Below the pieces are notes generated by a model. It was not told the origin of the DNA and ran no database searches. It worked only from the letters and a program-made list of their open reading frames with translations. From NCBI GenBank assembly GCA_000961655.1, contig LADR01000010.1, forward strand, positions 62,001 to 126,000: DNA of 64,000 bases, read 5' to 3'. Of the stretch, positions 8,518-17,567 are shown in pieces. This DNA is from Desulfatitalea sp. BRH_c12 (GTDB lineage Bacteria; Desulfobacterota; Desulfobacteria; Desulfobacterales; Desulfosarcinaceae). A program made the translations under genes and the position numbers. Each line of letters opens with the position of its first letter. Positions within the stretch are counted from its first letter, which is position 1.

Positions 8518-11367
8518 ATGATGATTTTACGCGTGGATATGAGCAGAGAAAGTGTCGATCTGCAAGCCATTCCGAAAGAGTGGGCCTATATCGGCGGCAG
8601 TGCCTTGACCGCCAGGATCATGAACCGGGAAGTGCCCCCCATGTGCGATCCCTTGGGGCCCGATAACCGCTTGATCGTCGCCGGCGGCCCCTTGGCCGGG
8701 ACCCAGGCCCCTCAACTAGGCCGGATTTCGGTGGGTGCCAAAAGTCCGTTGACATTGGGCATCAAAGAGGCCAACTCGGGCGGTCCGGTGGCCCAGATGC
8801 TCGATCGGCTCGGCATCCGCGCAATTGTCGTACAGGGGGCACCCGCGGCAGGTCGCTTGTACTGCCTTCATATCGCGAAGGACACAGTCAAACTGGTTTC
8901 CGCCGGTGACTACCGCGGCATGAAAAACTATGCACTGGTTGACAGTCTGCGTAAAACACACGGTGAAAAAATCGGCGTTGTCTGCATCGGCATTGCCGGA
9001 GAACGCCTCTACCGTGGTGCATCGGTTTCCTTTACGGATATTTTCGGCGACCCGTCCCGCAACGCTGCCCGCGGCGGGTTGGGCGCCGTGATGGGCGCCA
9101 AGGGCTTAAAGGCCATCATCGTCGATGATGCCGGCACCGCACCGGTGGCCTTGCATGATGCCAACGCCTTTCGGGATGTTGTCAAAAACTGGGTAACGGT
9201 GCTCAAACACGATGTAGGCTGCAGTTTGTACTCACGCTTCGGCACCCCGTTCGCGGTGAACAATTCGGCCAGCCACGCCAGCTTACCCTCCCGGAATTAT
9301 CGATCGGGTTGCCCGGAAGATTTCATTGCCGTCAGCGGCGACAGCATCCAGAAAATCATGTTCGAACGCGGCGGCAAGATGCATGGATGCATGCCCGGCT
9401 GCTTCGTGCGCTGCTCGATCATCTATCCGGACAAAGACGGCAACCGCATCTGCTCCGCCTACGAGTACGAAATCATCGGGCTGCTCGGTACCAACCTGGG
9501 GATCACCGACAACGATGCCATCGCCCGTCTTAAATTCATGTGCGACGATTTGGGCATCGATGCCATCGAAGCGGGCAGCGGCTTGGGCGTTGCCGCTGAA
9601 GCGGGCAAAATGGGCATGGGGGACGGGCAGGCAGCCGCACGCCTGCTCGAAGAGATCGAACATGAAACCCCCCTGGGGGTTGCCCTGGGTAACGGCGTGG
9701 TGGCTACGGCCAAATACCTCGGCGTCGACCGGGTGCCCGCCTTTAAAGGGCAGGCATTTCCGGCCCACGACCCGCGCTCGGTCAAGGGCACCGGCGTAAC
9801 CTATTTTTCAAGCCCGATGGGCGCCGACCACACTGCCGGATTGACCTACAGCCAACCTGCCCAAAAGGAAAACCAAGCCTATTATTCGCTTCGGACCCAG
9901 GTTCAAGCAGCCACCTGCGACGCTTTCGGCTACTGCCTGAATGCCGTGCCGGGCAAGGCATCCATTTACGCCTTTTTCGCGGATTTGATGAACGCCCGCT
10001 ACGGGGTCGCACTGAGCCCCCAAGACGTGCTGGAGATTGGCAAGCAGACCTTGCGCGATCAGCTCGCTTTCAATGAGGGTGCCGAATTCAGCCAATCAGG
10101 TTCACAAGACGCCGCCTTTGTGCGCCAGGAGCCGATTGCGCCGACCGGCCAAGTCTTTGATGTCGATGACACCGACGTCAAGACGATATGGAAAGGGCTG
10201 GACACTTTCAAAGAGAAAGAAAAGGCGTGGGAAGTGCGCATCCCACCCTTGCCTGACGTGTTGTTCGGCGCCGGTGTGGCCAGGAACATGGCCGCCCGCA
10301 TCCGCCGGTACAACGTCCAAAAAGCACTGCTGGTCACCGATCCCTTCATGGCTGCCAGCGGCCGGGCCGATGAAGTCGCTCAAATCCTTAGAAAAGGCGG
10401 CATCGAAACCGTGCTATTTTCGGAGGTGGAACCCGATCCACCGATCGCGCTGATCGAACGCACCAGCGGCCTCTATAAGGAGAATGGTTGCGACGGCATT
10501 ATCGGTCTGGGCGGCGGTAGTTCCATGGATACCGCCAAGATTATTGCCCTGCGCGTATCGCATCCCGGGGAATTGCGCGAGTATGAAAGCATCCTGGGCG
10601 GCGGTGCAAAAATCAAACCGATCATGCCGCCGGTCATCTGCATCCCGACCAGTTCGGGCACCGGCAGCGAAGCCAATTCCTGCGCGGTCGTGACCGATAC
10701 GGCCCGCGATATGAAGATCGTGCTGATGGCCAATCCCATGACACCCAAATTGGCGGTCATCGATCCGCTCTTTTGCAAAACCATGCCGCCGGCCCTGACC
10801 GTCCAGTCGGGTATCGACGCTCTGGCGCACTGCTGCGAAGGCTACGTATCGCTGGCCACTGAATACAATCCCTATTTCGAATCCAAGGCACTGTATGCCG
10901 TCAAGCTGATCGGGCGGAGCCTGCCCCGCGCGTATAAAGATGGCAACGATATCGCGGCGCGTACCGACATGTGTATGGCCGCCATGTTCGGCGGCATCTC
11001 TATCGTCAAAGGCTTGTGTTCAGGTCATGCCCTGGCCCATGTCCTGGGCGGCGTGTACCACATGCCCCACGGCCGGGCAGTGGTCTATGGCCTGATGTTC
11101 TTCGTCAAAGCCAACAAAGAGGCCTGCCGGGAACAGTTCGCCGATATTGCCCAGATGCTGGCGCGCTCCGACGATCTCGAAGCCTGCCTGACCGAATTCT
11201 ACAAAAAACTCGATATCACGATTAGTCTTAAAAACGAGGGAATTCCTAAGGAGGCGCTGCGGAAAATCGCCTTCCTGACCTCACGGGATGCGGTCAACCT
11301 GGCCACCGATCCGGCCTCGCCAAGCGAAAAGAAAATCCTGGAACTGCTCGAGCAGATGTACGCGTAA
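8518..11367 (+). CDS. Aldehyde ferredoxin oxidoreductase fused to iron-dependent alcohol dehydrogenase
   Basis: A single 949-aa frame carries two enzymes. Residues 1-565 are a full AOR: N-terminal tungstopterin domain (IGGSAL, then RNAARGGLGAVMGAKGLKAI at 181-200) and the [4Fe-4S] cysteines C291, C295, C299 in HGCMPGCFVRCS, with a fourth among C467/C473. Residues 575-949 are a complete group III Fe-ADH: nucleotide motif GGGSSMD (665-671), PTSSGTGSEA (710-719), and metal ligands D767, H771, H837, H851 with family spacing. Known reactions are carboxylate/aldehyde interconversion with ferredoxin and aldehyde/alcohol interconversion with NAD(P)H, so the fusion could convert acids to alcohols or the reverse without releasing the aldehyde. 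The coupling is inferred. It stands alone between a repeat array and the phosphate genes; no small AOR Fe-S subunit is adjacent. Confidence 0.93.
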   Translation: MMILRVDMSRESVDLQAIPKEWAYIGGSALTARIMNREVPPMCDPLGPDNRLIVAGGPLAGTQAPQLGRISVGAKSPLTLGIKEANSGGPVAQMLDRLGIRAIVVQGAPAAGRLYCLHIAKDTVKLVSAGDYRGMKNYALVDSLRKTHGEKIGVVCIGIAGERLYRGASVSFTDIFGDPSRNAARGGLGAVMGAKGLKAIIVDDAGTAPVALHDANAFRDVVKNWVTVLKHDVGCSLYSRFGTPFAVNNSASHASLPSRNYRSGCPEDFIAVSGDSIQKIMFERGGKMHGCMPGCFVRCSIIYPDKDGNRICSAYEYEIIGLLGTNLGITDNDAIARLKFMCDDLGIDAIEAGSGLGVAAEAGKMGMGDGQAAARLLEEIEHETPLGVALGNGVVATAKYLGVDRVPAFKGQAFPAHDPRSVKGTGVTYFSSPMGADHTAGLTYSQPAQKENQAYYSLRTQVQAATCDAFGYCLNAVPGKASIYAFFADLMNARYGVALSPQDVLEIGKQTLRDQLAFNEGAEFSQSGSQDAAFVRQEPIAPTGQVFDVDDTDVKTIWKGLDTFKEKEKAWEVRIPPLPDVLFGAGVARNMAARIRRYNVQKALLVTDPFMAASGRADEVAQILRKGGIETVLFSEVEPDPPIALIERTSGLYKENGCDGIIGLGGGSSMDTAKIIALRVSHPGELREYESILGGGAKIKPIMPPVICIPTSSGTGSEANSCAVVTDTARDMKIVLMANPMTPKLAVIDPLFCKTMPPALTVQSGIDALAHCCEGYVSLATEYNPYFESKALYAVKLIGRSLPRAYKDGNDIAARTDMCMAAMFGGISIVKGLCSGHALAHVLGGVYHMPHGRAVVYGLMFFVKANKEACREQFADIAQMLARSDDLEACLTEFYKKLDITISLKNEGIPKEALRKIAFLTSRDAVNLATDPASPSEKKILELLEQMYA

Positions 11368-11389
11368 CGGTCTGCCGATGATCTCTGAC

Positions 11390-11417
11390 CCCGTTCCCAC
11401 ACTTGCGTGGGAACGGG
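11390..11417. terminator. Hairpin between convergent AOR-ADH and DUF47 genes
   Basis: An 11-bp stem CCCGTTCCCAC/GTGGGAACGGG with a 6-nt loop. There is no proper T run on either side, so it may be a weak or factor-assisted terminator. Confidence 0.5.
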
Positions 11418-11426
11418 TATCAGCAA

Positions 11427-12095
11427 TTATTTAGCCAACATCGCCCGCATCATATCTCCGGCATTTTCGGCATGATCCGCGATGGAACCAATGATTTCCG
11501 CCAAGCGGACCGTGTGGAAAACGGTTACAGCATCCGTGCTCATGTGGAAGACGGCCTTTTTGATCCTGTGTTCTATTTTATCGGCTTCATGCTCTTGACG
11601 ACGCAGGGCACGGATGATCTCCTTGACTTTGCTGCGTTGCTTTTCGCTATAGGTTCTGAAGTATTCACGGGCCTCGCGGACCATCTTGCTCAGCTCCTCG
11701 ATCGGCTCGATGACCGCGTCCAGCAGCAAAATAAAATCCTTTTCCACTTCTATCGGAATTTTCGGTTCACTCCGATAGGATATCCAGTCCAGCACATCTT
11801 CCATGGCATCCAATACGCTGTCCTGCTCGCGTAAATAGCGAAATAATTGGAATTTGCTGACCGGCATGAGTGTCCCTATAGGCAAATGTCCGCGTATGCG
11901 GCGTTTGATGGCGTCGGCTTCACTTTCCATCCGAATCACCTCATCGCGCAATTCATCGAAACGCAGACATTTTTCTGCGATATGGCACTCGATCGCCTCT
12001 TGGAAAGCCCAAGCGCATTCCTTGATCATTTCGGCATGCTCCTGGATACCCTCGAACGGTGAGGTCATAAACATCGACATGAACGGCAATCGCAT
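11427..12095 (-). CDS. DUF47 (PhoU-like) phosphate transport regulator
   Basis: This all-helical 222-aa protein belongs to the DUF47/TIGR00153 family, related to PhoU and usually encoded beside PiT transporters. The E-x3-D-rich helices characteristic of metal-binding PhoU bundles are visible (for example ADAIKRRIRGHLP and RRQEHEADKIEHRIKKAVF). It lies 11 bp downstream of the PiT gene on the same strand. AAGGGGGG precedes the ATG. It most likely modulates the transporter rather than the PstSCAB system, none of which is present here. Confidence 0.88.
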   Translation of the reverse strand: MRLPFMSMFMTSPFEGIQEHAEMIKECAWAFQEAIECHIAEKCLRFDELRDEVIRMESEADAIKRRIRGHLPIGTLMPVSKFQLFRYLREQDSVLDAMEDVLDWISYRSEPKIPIEVEKDFILLLDAVIEPIEELSKMVREAREYFRTYSEKQRSKVKEIIRALRRQEHEADKIEHRIKKAVFHMSTDAVTVFHTVRLAEIIGSIADHAENAGDMMRAMLAK

Positions 12096-12106
12096 CGCAC
12101 CCCCCT

Positions 12107-13333
12107 TTAAAATATTCCGCTAAAGATCCAGTACAGCACCATGCTGGTCCCGGCGGCCGCAGGAACGGTAAGAACCCAATAGATCATAATCTGAAAAACA
12201 ATCCGGAAATTAACCGCTTCCAGCCCGCGGGCAAGACCTACTCCCAAAACCCCCCCCACAGCGGCATGCGTCGTCGATACCGGCAGACCCATTTTGGAAG
12301 CGATCAGCACGGTGGTGGCAGCGGCAAAGTCCACCGAAAAACCGCGTGTATTGGTCAATGTCGTGATTTTCGTCCCCAATGTGGACATGACCCTTCCGCC
12401 GGCCATCCAGATGCCGCAGGCAATTCCCACGCCGCCAAACAGGAGCAAAAAGAGTGGCACGGGGACTTGACCACCGACGGTCCCGGTTTTCACTAAAAAA
12501 TAGATCATGGCCAGAGGACCGATGGCATTGGCGACATCGTTGGCGCCCTGCGCCAGGGCGACATAGCATGAGGTTCCGATCTGGATGCGCCGAAAGATCT
12601 CTTCGGCATTGGCCGTCGCTTTATGAATCACGAATCGCCGCAGCATCCAACGGCCTGAAAAACCGAGGATCACGGCGAGCAAAAATGCGACCAACAGGGC
12701 GGCCGGTGTACCCATCGCCAACTGATTGCCCAGGGGCGTCTTGAAAAGAAAAGAGAGCACCACCACAAAGCAGGCGCTGCCGATAAAGAGGGGCGATAGA
12801 CGCAAAGCGGCTTGCAAGGCCTGCTGCCGCGACAAAACAAGCCGTACGATGATCTTGAAAAGGACATACCCGATGACGAGACTGAACAACGGTGAGATAA
12901 CCCAGCTCATCACCACTGCGCCCAATTTCATCCAATTGATCACCTCCGGTCCGCCGACCATCAGGCCAAAACCGATCATCGCGCCCACAATGGCGTGCGT
13001 TGTGGAGACCGGAAGGGACTTCCAGGTGGCGAAAGATACCCATAATGCCGCGGCCAAAAGGGCTGACAACCCTCCGAGCATTGCCATCCGGGGATCACTG
13101 ATCACCTCGGTGGAGACAATGCCTTTGCGGATCGTATCGGTGACATGCGAGCCGATCAGGGTTGCGCCCAAAATGTTGAGGATGGCCGCGATAAATACGG
13201 CTTGGCGAATGGTAATGGCTTTGGCGCCAACCGCGGAGGCCATCGAGTTGGCGACATCATTGGCCCCGATATTCCAAGCCATGTAAAAACCGAAGATATA
13301 ACTGACAATCAAAACTATGTATTCAGTGGGCAT
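12107..13333 (-). CDS. pit: Low-affinity inorganic phosphate transporter, PiT family
   Basis: This inner-membrane protein (408 aa, about 10-11 membrane segments) has the duplicated PiT signature: GANDVANSMASAVGA near residue 24 and GANDVANAIGPLA near 272, and two SLPVSTTHAIVGA-type motifs (LPVSTTHA near 108 and 352). It exchanges phosphate, probably as a metal-phosphate complex, with H+ or Na+. It is first in a two-gene operon with the DUF47 protein. Residues and length are as expected for a functional transporter. Confidence 0.92.
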   Translation of the reverse strand: MPTEYIVLIVSYIFGFYMAWNIGANDVANSMASAVGAKAITIRQAVFIAAILNILGATLIGSHVTDTIRKGIVSTEVISDPRMAMLGGLSALLAAALWVSFATWKSLPVSTTHAIVGAMIGFGLMVGGPEVINWMKLGAVVMSWVISPLFSLVIGYVLFKIIVRLVLSRQQALQAALRLSPLFIGSACFVVVLSFLFKTPLGNQLAMGTPAALLVAFLLAVILGFSGRWMLRRFVIHKATANAEEIFRRIQIGTSCYVALAQGANDVANAIGPLAMIYFLVKTGTVGGQVPVPLFLLLFGGVGIACGIWMAGGRVMSTLGTKITTLTNTRGFSVDFAAATTVLIASKMGLPVSTTHAAVGGVLGVGLARGLEAVNFRIVFQIMIYWVLTVPAAAGTSMVLYWIFSGIF

Positions 13334-13655
13334 CTTTGAGCCTGCTGCGCTGTCGGAAATTGTCGTCGATCATATCACCAGGGGCGCGGCTGGGTTACCC
13401 GAGCAAACACAGGCACCCCTGACAGTTTCGCAATGCCCCGCGGGGGCGGGAATGCGGCACCTTACCAAGGATTGTTTCGCACTGCAATCAAAGAGGGCAT
13501 CCCTCACAACCATGCTGCAAAGCGTGTAATGACGATGGCTTCCTGAAAACACGACGACACGAAAAACAAAAGGGACCCGCATTGCACAAGAAAGGCCGCC
13601 CTGTATGGGGCGGCCTTTGATGTATTCGGATGAAGGAATCTTCAGCCGATCCCTA
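13334..13655. other. Intergenic region between pit and fdhA
   Basis: Apart from the fdhA terminator hairpin at 13591-13618, no supported gene is seen. The part next to 13333 should contain the pit promoter, but no clear -35/-10 pair was recognised. Confidence 0.4.
13591..13618 (-). terminator. Terminator of fdhA
   Basis: A 10-bp stem AAAGGCCGCC/GGCGGCCTTT with an 8-nt loop, 38 nt past the fdhA stop. The T tract on the minus strand is short and interrupted. Confidence 0.7.
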
Positions 13656-16421
13656 TCAGGCGGCCTTGTTGATTTTAACCGCGCACACCTTGTATTCGGG
13701 AATACCCGAAACCGGATCGAGGGCCGCGTTGGTCAGTTTGTTGGCCGCACCTTGCGCAAAATGGAAGGGGATGAAGACCGTGCCATCAACGGCTTTGTCC
13801 CCGATTTGCACTTGTACGTCGATTTTTCCGCGCCGGGAGGTGATCGAAACATGATCGCCATCCTTCAACCCGTATGTCCGTGCATCGCGACGCGAGACTT
13901 CCACGTAAGAATGCGGCGCCCGGTTATTCAGATCGTCGCTCTTCATGGTCATGGTGCCCGTATGATACTGGTAGAGCACGCGGCCGGTTGTCAAATAGAG
14001 CGGATAGTCTTCATCGACCTGTTCGGCCGGCGGAATCCACTCGATCGCATGGAACTTACCTTTGCCGCGGGTGAACTGCTGGCCATGCAGGATGGGTGTA
14101 CCCGGGTGTTCGGTGGTCGGACACGGCCAATGCATCCCTTCATTTGCGATACGGTCGTAAGTGATGCCGGCATATGAGGGCGTTACCTTGACCACCTCTT
14201 CGAAGATGGCGCGGCTGTCCGCGTACTGCATGGGGACACCCATGCGGGTGGCCACCGCACACGTGATCCACCAGTCGTCCTTGCATCGGCCGGGCGGGGT
14301 CACTGCCTGGCGCACGCGTTGCACGCGCCGCTCGGTATTGGAAAAGGTACCCTCTTTTTCGGCAAAGCAGGCCGAAGGCAGCACCACGTCGGCCAGTTGG
14401 GCCGTTTCGGTCATAAAGATGTCTTGGACCACCAGAAAATCAAGATGCTTGAAACTCTTTTCGGCATGGTTCAGATCCGGGTCCGACATCAAAGGGTTTT
14501 CGCCGATGATGTACAGGGCTTTAATGTCCCCGTCATGGGCCTTGGGGACCATTTCGGTCACCTTCAACCCCGGCTGGGTCGGCAGTCCGGATACGCCCCA
14601 GGCCTCCTCCATCTTTTTGGCGATAGCCAGATCGCTGACGGACTGGTAAGCGGTGTAGACGTTGGGCAGGCCGCCCATGTCGCAGGCACCCTGTACGTTG
14701 TTCTGGCCGCGCAGCGGGTTGACGCCCCCGCCGGGAATGCCGAGATTGCCGGTCAGCATTGCCAGATTGGCCAGCGACTTCACGTTGTCGGTGCCGCTGA
14801 CATGCTGGGTAATGCCCATACAGTAAAGAATGCTGCCGGCTTTGGCCGTGGCGAACAGCCGGGCGGCGGTGATCAGACTCTCGGACGAAATGCCGGTCAC
14901 GCCCTCGACGAACTCTGGGGTGTATTTTTCGACCTGTTTCTTGAGTTCTTCAAACCCTTCGGTGCGGTTCTGGATGAAGGCGTCATCCTGCAAGCCTTCT
15001 TTGATGATCACGTGCATCATGCCGTTGATCCAGGCCACGTCGGTGCCCAGGTTGGGCCTTAGCCAGTGTTCGGCGAACTCGGTCATCTTGATGCGGCGCG
15101 GATCCACCACAATCACCTTGGCGCCCTTGAACTTGACGGCCCGTTTGACAAAAGTGGAAAGCACCGGATGGTTTTCAGTGGTATTGGACCCGGTGACCAG
15201 GATCACATCGGCGTCTTCAATATCGGCGATGGTGTTGGTCATTGCGCCCGAACCAAATGCTGCGGCCAGACCGGCCACGGTGGAGCTATGTCAAAGCCGG
15301 GCACAATGGTCCACGTTGTTGGTCTTGAGCACCGCCCGGGCAAACTTCTGGGCAATGTAGTTCTCCTCGTTGGTGATGCGCGCCGAGGTCAGCACGCCGA
15401 TGCTGTCGCCGCCGTGGGCGTCACGAATCTGCGTGAGCCGGCCGGCCACCAGGTCCAGGGCTTCATCCCAGCTCGCTTTGCGGAAAGTACCGTTCTCTTT
15501 GATCAGCGGATCGGTCAGGCGCTCGGGCGAACTGACGAAATGGTAGCCGAAACGGCCCTTGACGCACAGACTGCCATGGTTGGGCGCCACGTCGGCGCCG
15601 GTCACCTTGACCACCTGGTTGTCATTGACGTGCAGGTAGAGTTGACAGCCCACGCCGCAGTAGCTGCAGGTGGTGCGCACTTTTTCGGTTTCCCAGGGGC
15701 GCACCGTGTAGCGCACATCTTTTTCCACCAGGGCGCCAACCGGGCAGGCCTGCACGCACTCGCCGCAGAAGACGCAATCAGAGTCCTTCAACGGCCGGTC
15801 GCCGGCGGCAATGATTTTGGATTCCGGACCGCGATAGCCGAAGCTGATGGCATTGTTGACCTGGACATCATTGCAGGCCTGAACGCAGCGCCCACACTGG
15901 ATGCACCGCGAAAAATCGCGAACGATGAAGGGATTGACGGTTTCCATCGGGTAACGCGTCGGGGTGGCGGCAAAACGTTCGCCACTGACCTGGTAGCGGT
16001 AAGCCAGGTCCTGCAAGCGGCAGTCGCCCCACACCGGGCACAGCTCATCGCTGCCATCCTCGCCCTGCACTTTGAGTTGAAAGGCGGTCCATTCCTGGTC
16101 GTCGCTGCCGCGCACCGCGCAATTATGATTGCCCGAACTGAGCAGTAATTGGATGATCAGCCGCCGGGCTTCGATGACAGCGGGTGACTCGGTCTGCACT
16201 TTCATGCCTGACGCGGCCGGCGTGGCGCACGAGGCCAGCAGGGTCCGCGCGCCCTCGACCTCCACGACGCAGATGCGGCAGGCCCCTGTAGGGGTCGTCC
16301 CTTTGAGATGGCAGAGGGTCGGTATGTCGATGTGGTGTTGGCGAGCCACTTCCAGAATGGTCTGGCCGCTTTGGAAACTCACATCGTGGCCGTTGATGGA
16401 AAGGGTTTGCTGTGCATTCAT
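13656..16421 (-). CDS. fdhA: Formate dehydrogenase alpha subunit, selenoprotein (UGA at 15293-15291)
   Basis: Joined across one in-frame UGA, this is a 921-aa molybdo/tungstopterin enzyme with Sec377 in the context CARL-U-HSSTVAGL, the exact active-site position of Sec140 in E. coli FdhF. The N-terminus is NuoG-like: [2Fe-2S] cysteines C37, C48, C51, C65, then two [4Fe-4S] motifs around C173-C183 and C216-C226, then the cofactor-proximal cluster C252, C255, C259, C286. This layout matches NAD(P)-linked or electron-bifurcating FDHs such as Moorella FdhA. The start is taken at the ATG at 16421 because AAGGAG lies 11 nt upstream; an upstream in-frame start at 16517 lacks one. NuoE/NuoF-like partner genes are absent nearby. 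With fhs in the same window it supports the methyl branch of the Wood-Ljungdahl pathway. Confidence 0.95.
15262..15290 (-). promoter_or_regulatory. SECIS element of fdhA
   Basis: On the minus strand GTGGCC (15278-15273) pairs with GGCCGC (15267-15262), exposing the loop GGTCT, the same apical loop as E. coli fdhF. The loop begins 18 nt after the UGA. Confidence 0.85.
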
Positions 16422-16535
16422 GCCGGCGTTCGCTCCTTGGAATAAGGTCCCGCAGTGAAACATAAAACTGGTGCGGTCTGGTCGATTCCTTCTATATAAG
16501 TCCGGGGCTTTTGTCAATGCGGGGAATTGTTCTTA

Positions 16536-16964
16536 TCAGGGTAACCGCATTTGCGTGTGGGCCGCATTTCAGAAATGGCACATCGTTCTTCCTCAGGGCG
16601 AACCATGTGTACGTGGTGCGCTAAGATGTCCGTTATTACCAGGGACGAATGGACAGCTTGATGGTCACGAGACTTATGGCACGATGCGCGCTGTAGGGGC
16701 GACCGGCGGTCGCCCGCGCGAACCTTTGCATTCGGGTCATCGCAAAGGCTGGCGCGGAAATATTCTCCCGCACGCATGAGTGCCGGGATGGTGGCTTTGC
16801 TCCCGCACCGGGCGACCGCCGGTCGCCCCTACAGGTGGAACCCCTGCGATAACACGGTGAAAAGGGTCCGCGTATGGTCCGCAGGAAGATATGGCCTTTT
16901 TAGCTCAGAATAACGCTTATTGCAAAAGTACAGTAATGAAAAATATCAAATGCGGTTACCCTGA
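16536..16964. mobile_element. MITE-like element with perfect 18-bp terminal inverted repeats
   Basis: TCAGGGTAACCGCATTTG (16536-16553) and its exact inverse (16947-16964) bound about 430 bp without a credible gene. TTGTTCTTA(T) occurs on both outer sides (16527-16536, 16967-16976), like a 9-10 bp target duplication offset by one base. Inside are two copies of the palindrome GGCGACCGCCGGTCGCC (about 16698 and 16803). Similar ends and one such palindrome recur at 54128-54222. The element fills most of the fdhA-VanZ gap. Confidence 0.65.
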
Positions 16965-17097
16965 GTTGTTCTTATAACCAACTTTCGGGACCGGCACGTC
17001 GTCAGGTGGGCCGGGCGGGCGGGCCGCAATACCATCAAACATGAGATTGAATGGCTCCCGCATTTGCGGGCCATGACCGGCCCACGCCCCTGCCGAT

Positions 17098-17490
17098 TTA
17101 TCGAATCGAACGGATGGGCACACGGCGCAACAGTGCATAAGAGGCGCTGCCGATGAAGCCGCCGACAGTGTCGGCGAGCAGGTCGGCAATCTCGGCCGTT
17201 CGTTCGACCACGAAGGATTGGTGCCATTCGTCGCTGAGGCCGTACAAAGCCGTTAAAACCGTGGCCAGCGCGATGCATCCGACCGACCGATCGTTCCAGC
17301 CGTTGACATTGGCCAGCGCCCGGCAGAGCAAGGCGCCCAGCAAACCATACACCCCGCAATGCGCCACCTTGTCCAGATAAGGCCAATTCGGCACCGAATC
17401 CGGGGTGGCAAAGGCGGATTGCGCAAAGATGATCGCGCACCAGACGACCACCGGCACCCAATAAAAAACAACCTTTCGTATCATTATCAA
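17098..17490 (-). CDS. VanZ-like membrane protein
   Basis: A 130-aa protein with three or four membrane segments and the VanZ-like pattern: FAQSA after the first segment, DKVAHCGVYGLLGALLCRAL (residues 40-59), ALYGLSDEWHQSFVVERTAEIADLLADTVGG (residues 81-111). The conserved DExHQ and D-x3-N/D-x-xG residues are present. Relatives include the teicoplanin resistance factor VanZ, but most members have no known function, so no resistance role is claimed. It lies downstream of the repeat element and 77 bp past the end of thrS on the same strand. Confidence 0.85.
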   Translation of the reverse strand: MIMIRKVVFYWVPVVVWCAIIFAQSAFATPDSVPNWPYLDKVAHCGVYGLLGALLCRALANVNGWNDRSVGCIALATVLTALYGLSDEWHQSFVVERTAEIADLLADTVGGFIGSASYALLRRVPIRSIR

Positions 17491-17567
17491 TCCCGCAGCA
17501 GGCAGCGATATCTCCCGCCCTGCATTTCTATCGGCAGAATTCCTTCACTTTCCACTTTCCACTTTGC

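Noticed and set aside
13317-13529. 70-codon forward frame over the pit start
   Set aside because: It overlaps the 5' end of pit on the opposite strand and has no supporting signal.
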